Assembly: GCA_022511025.1 (NCBI GenBank)
Contig: JAFLSI010000003.1
Location: forward strand, 1 to 51,806
Source of the DNA: Rikenella sp.
Lineage (GTDB): Bacteria > Bacteroidota > Bacteroidia > Bacteroidales > Rikenellaceae
Direction of reading: 5' to 3'
DNA: 51,806 bases
Part shown: positions 51,642 to 51,806 of the stretch, piece by piece
How positions within the stretch are numbered: position 1 is the first letter of the stretch
Layout: the number at the start of each line of letters is the position of its first letter
Program-made: the position numbers and the translations under genes
Notes under the pieces: generated by a model
Database searches by the model: none
The model's input: the letters and a program-made list of their open reading frames with translations, nothing else
Told to the model about the DNA's origin: nothing

Positions 51642-51678
51642 AAACAACTAAAAAGGCTTCTTGCAGCGTTTCTATATG

Positions 51679-51722
51679 AAAAAAGCCTCTGTTTTCATTA
51701 TCCGAAAACAGAGGCCTTTTTT
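51679..51722. terminator. Bidirectional terminator
   Basis: AAAAAAGCCTCTGTTTTC-attatcc-GAAAACAGAGGCCTTTTTT: a perfect 12-bp core stem flanked by A-run and T-run, so it can stop transcription from both the membrane protein gene and tRNA-Ser. Confidence 0.93.
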
Positions 51723-51726
51723 CCTG

Positions 51727-51806
51727 CGGAGAGATAGGGATTCGAACCCTAGGTACAGTTGCCCGTACACCGCATTTCGAGTGCGGCCCGATCGACCACT
51801 CCGGCA
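51727..51806 (-). tRNA. tRNA-Ser(CGA), 5' end cut off by window
   Basis: The minus strand shows a class II tRNA: D arm (TGCCGGAGTGG), anticodon stem CCGCA/TGCGG with loop CTCGAAA (anticodon CGA at 51777-51779, reads UCG), a long variable arm (GTACgggcaactGTAC), T arm TAGGGTTCGAATCCCTA and the 3' acceptor TCTCTCC with discriminator G. Only the first seven acceptor bases fall outside. CCA is not encoded, as 'CAGG' follows. Confidence 0.95.

Overview
The window looks like chromosomal DNA of a GC-rich member of the Bacteroidales, most like Alistipes/Rikenellaceae. The reasons are the promoter boxes of the Bacteroidetes form TAnnTTTG in front of many genes, an NVEALA-type peptide gene, BspA-like and other lipoproteins, an S46 dipeptidyl-peptidase, DUF4254 and DUF4919 proteins, near absence of Shine-Dalgarno sites, and an anaerobic metabolism (ferredoxin oxidoreductase, [FeFe] hydrogenases, flavodiiron protein, PPi-type phosphofructokinase). 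The genus is an inference. No insertion sequence, integrase, phage gene or CRISPR array was found.

Layout. 1-466: an NVEALA peptide gene and the start of a lipoprotein gene, with a hairpin between them. 701-5001: a small membrane protein, a GH78 rhamnosidase and a GH125 mannosidase. 5037-7745 (minus): a four-subunit 2-oxoacid:ferredoxin oxidoreductase. 7915-11182 (minus): serC-serA-DUF1015. 11292-13546: yicC-gmk-nadD-TPR. 13575-16095 (minus): rlmD-mnmD-cdd. 16185-24421: MBL hydrolase-trmD-lpxB-FAH-maf, then a DPP11-like peptidase and an aminopeptidase P, then a lipocalin. 24396-28235 (minus): MATE, engB, prs, rluA. 28319-31520: OsmC, a GH73-LysM hydrolase (minus), DUF4254 and a GT9 glycosyltransferase. 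31627-37099 (minus): a hydrogen-sensing and hydrogenase cluster. 37247-46980: ligA, dapA, DUF4919, lpd, flavodiiron protein, thioesterase, class II aldolase, PPi-type phosphofructokinase. 47096-48824 (minus): a lipoprotein and an MBL hydrolase. 48825-51641: an AT-rich accessory segment with a structured leader, a BspA-like LRR lipoprotein and a membrane protein, ending at a strong terminator and the 3' part of tRNA-Ser(CGA).

How the parts fit. The ferredoxin oxidoreductase makes reduced ferredoxin, the group B [FeFe] hydrogenase with its [2Fe-2S] partner can dispose of electrons as H2, and the HydS-like protein with its SpoIIE-type partner looks like a sensor for that state. The SpoIIE-type partner has lost two expected metal-binding aspartates, and HydS lacks the proton-transfer cysteine kept by the catalytic enzyme. 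Aldolase and PPi-type phosphofructokinase support reversible glycolysis, and the flavodiiron protein handles O2 or NO.

The stretches most worth a second look are the HydS/pseudophosphatase cassette, the 500-base leader before the BspA gene with mutually exclusive pairings and a perfect promoter, the highly structured spacer between lpd and the flavodiiron gene, and DUF1015 in the serine operon. Gene starts were chosen by eye. TTG starts that fall within TAnnTTTG boxes were replaced by the downstream ATG.
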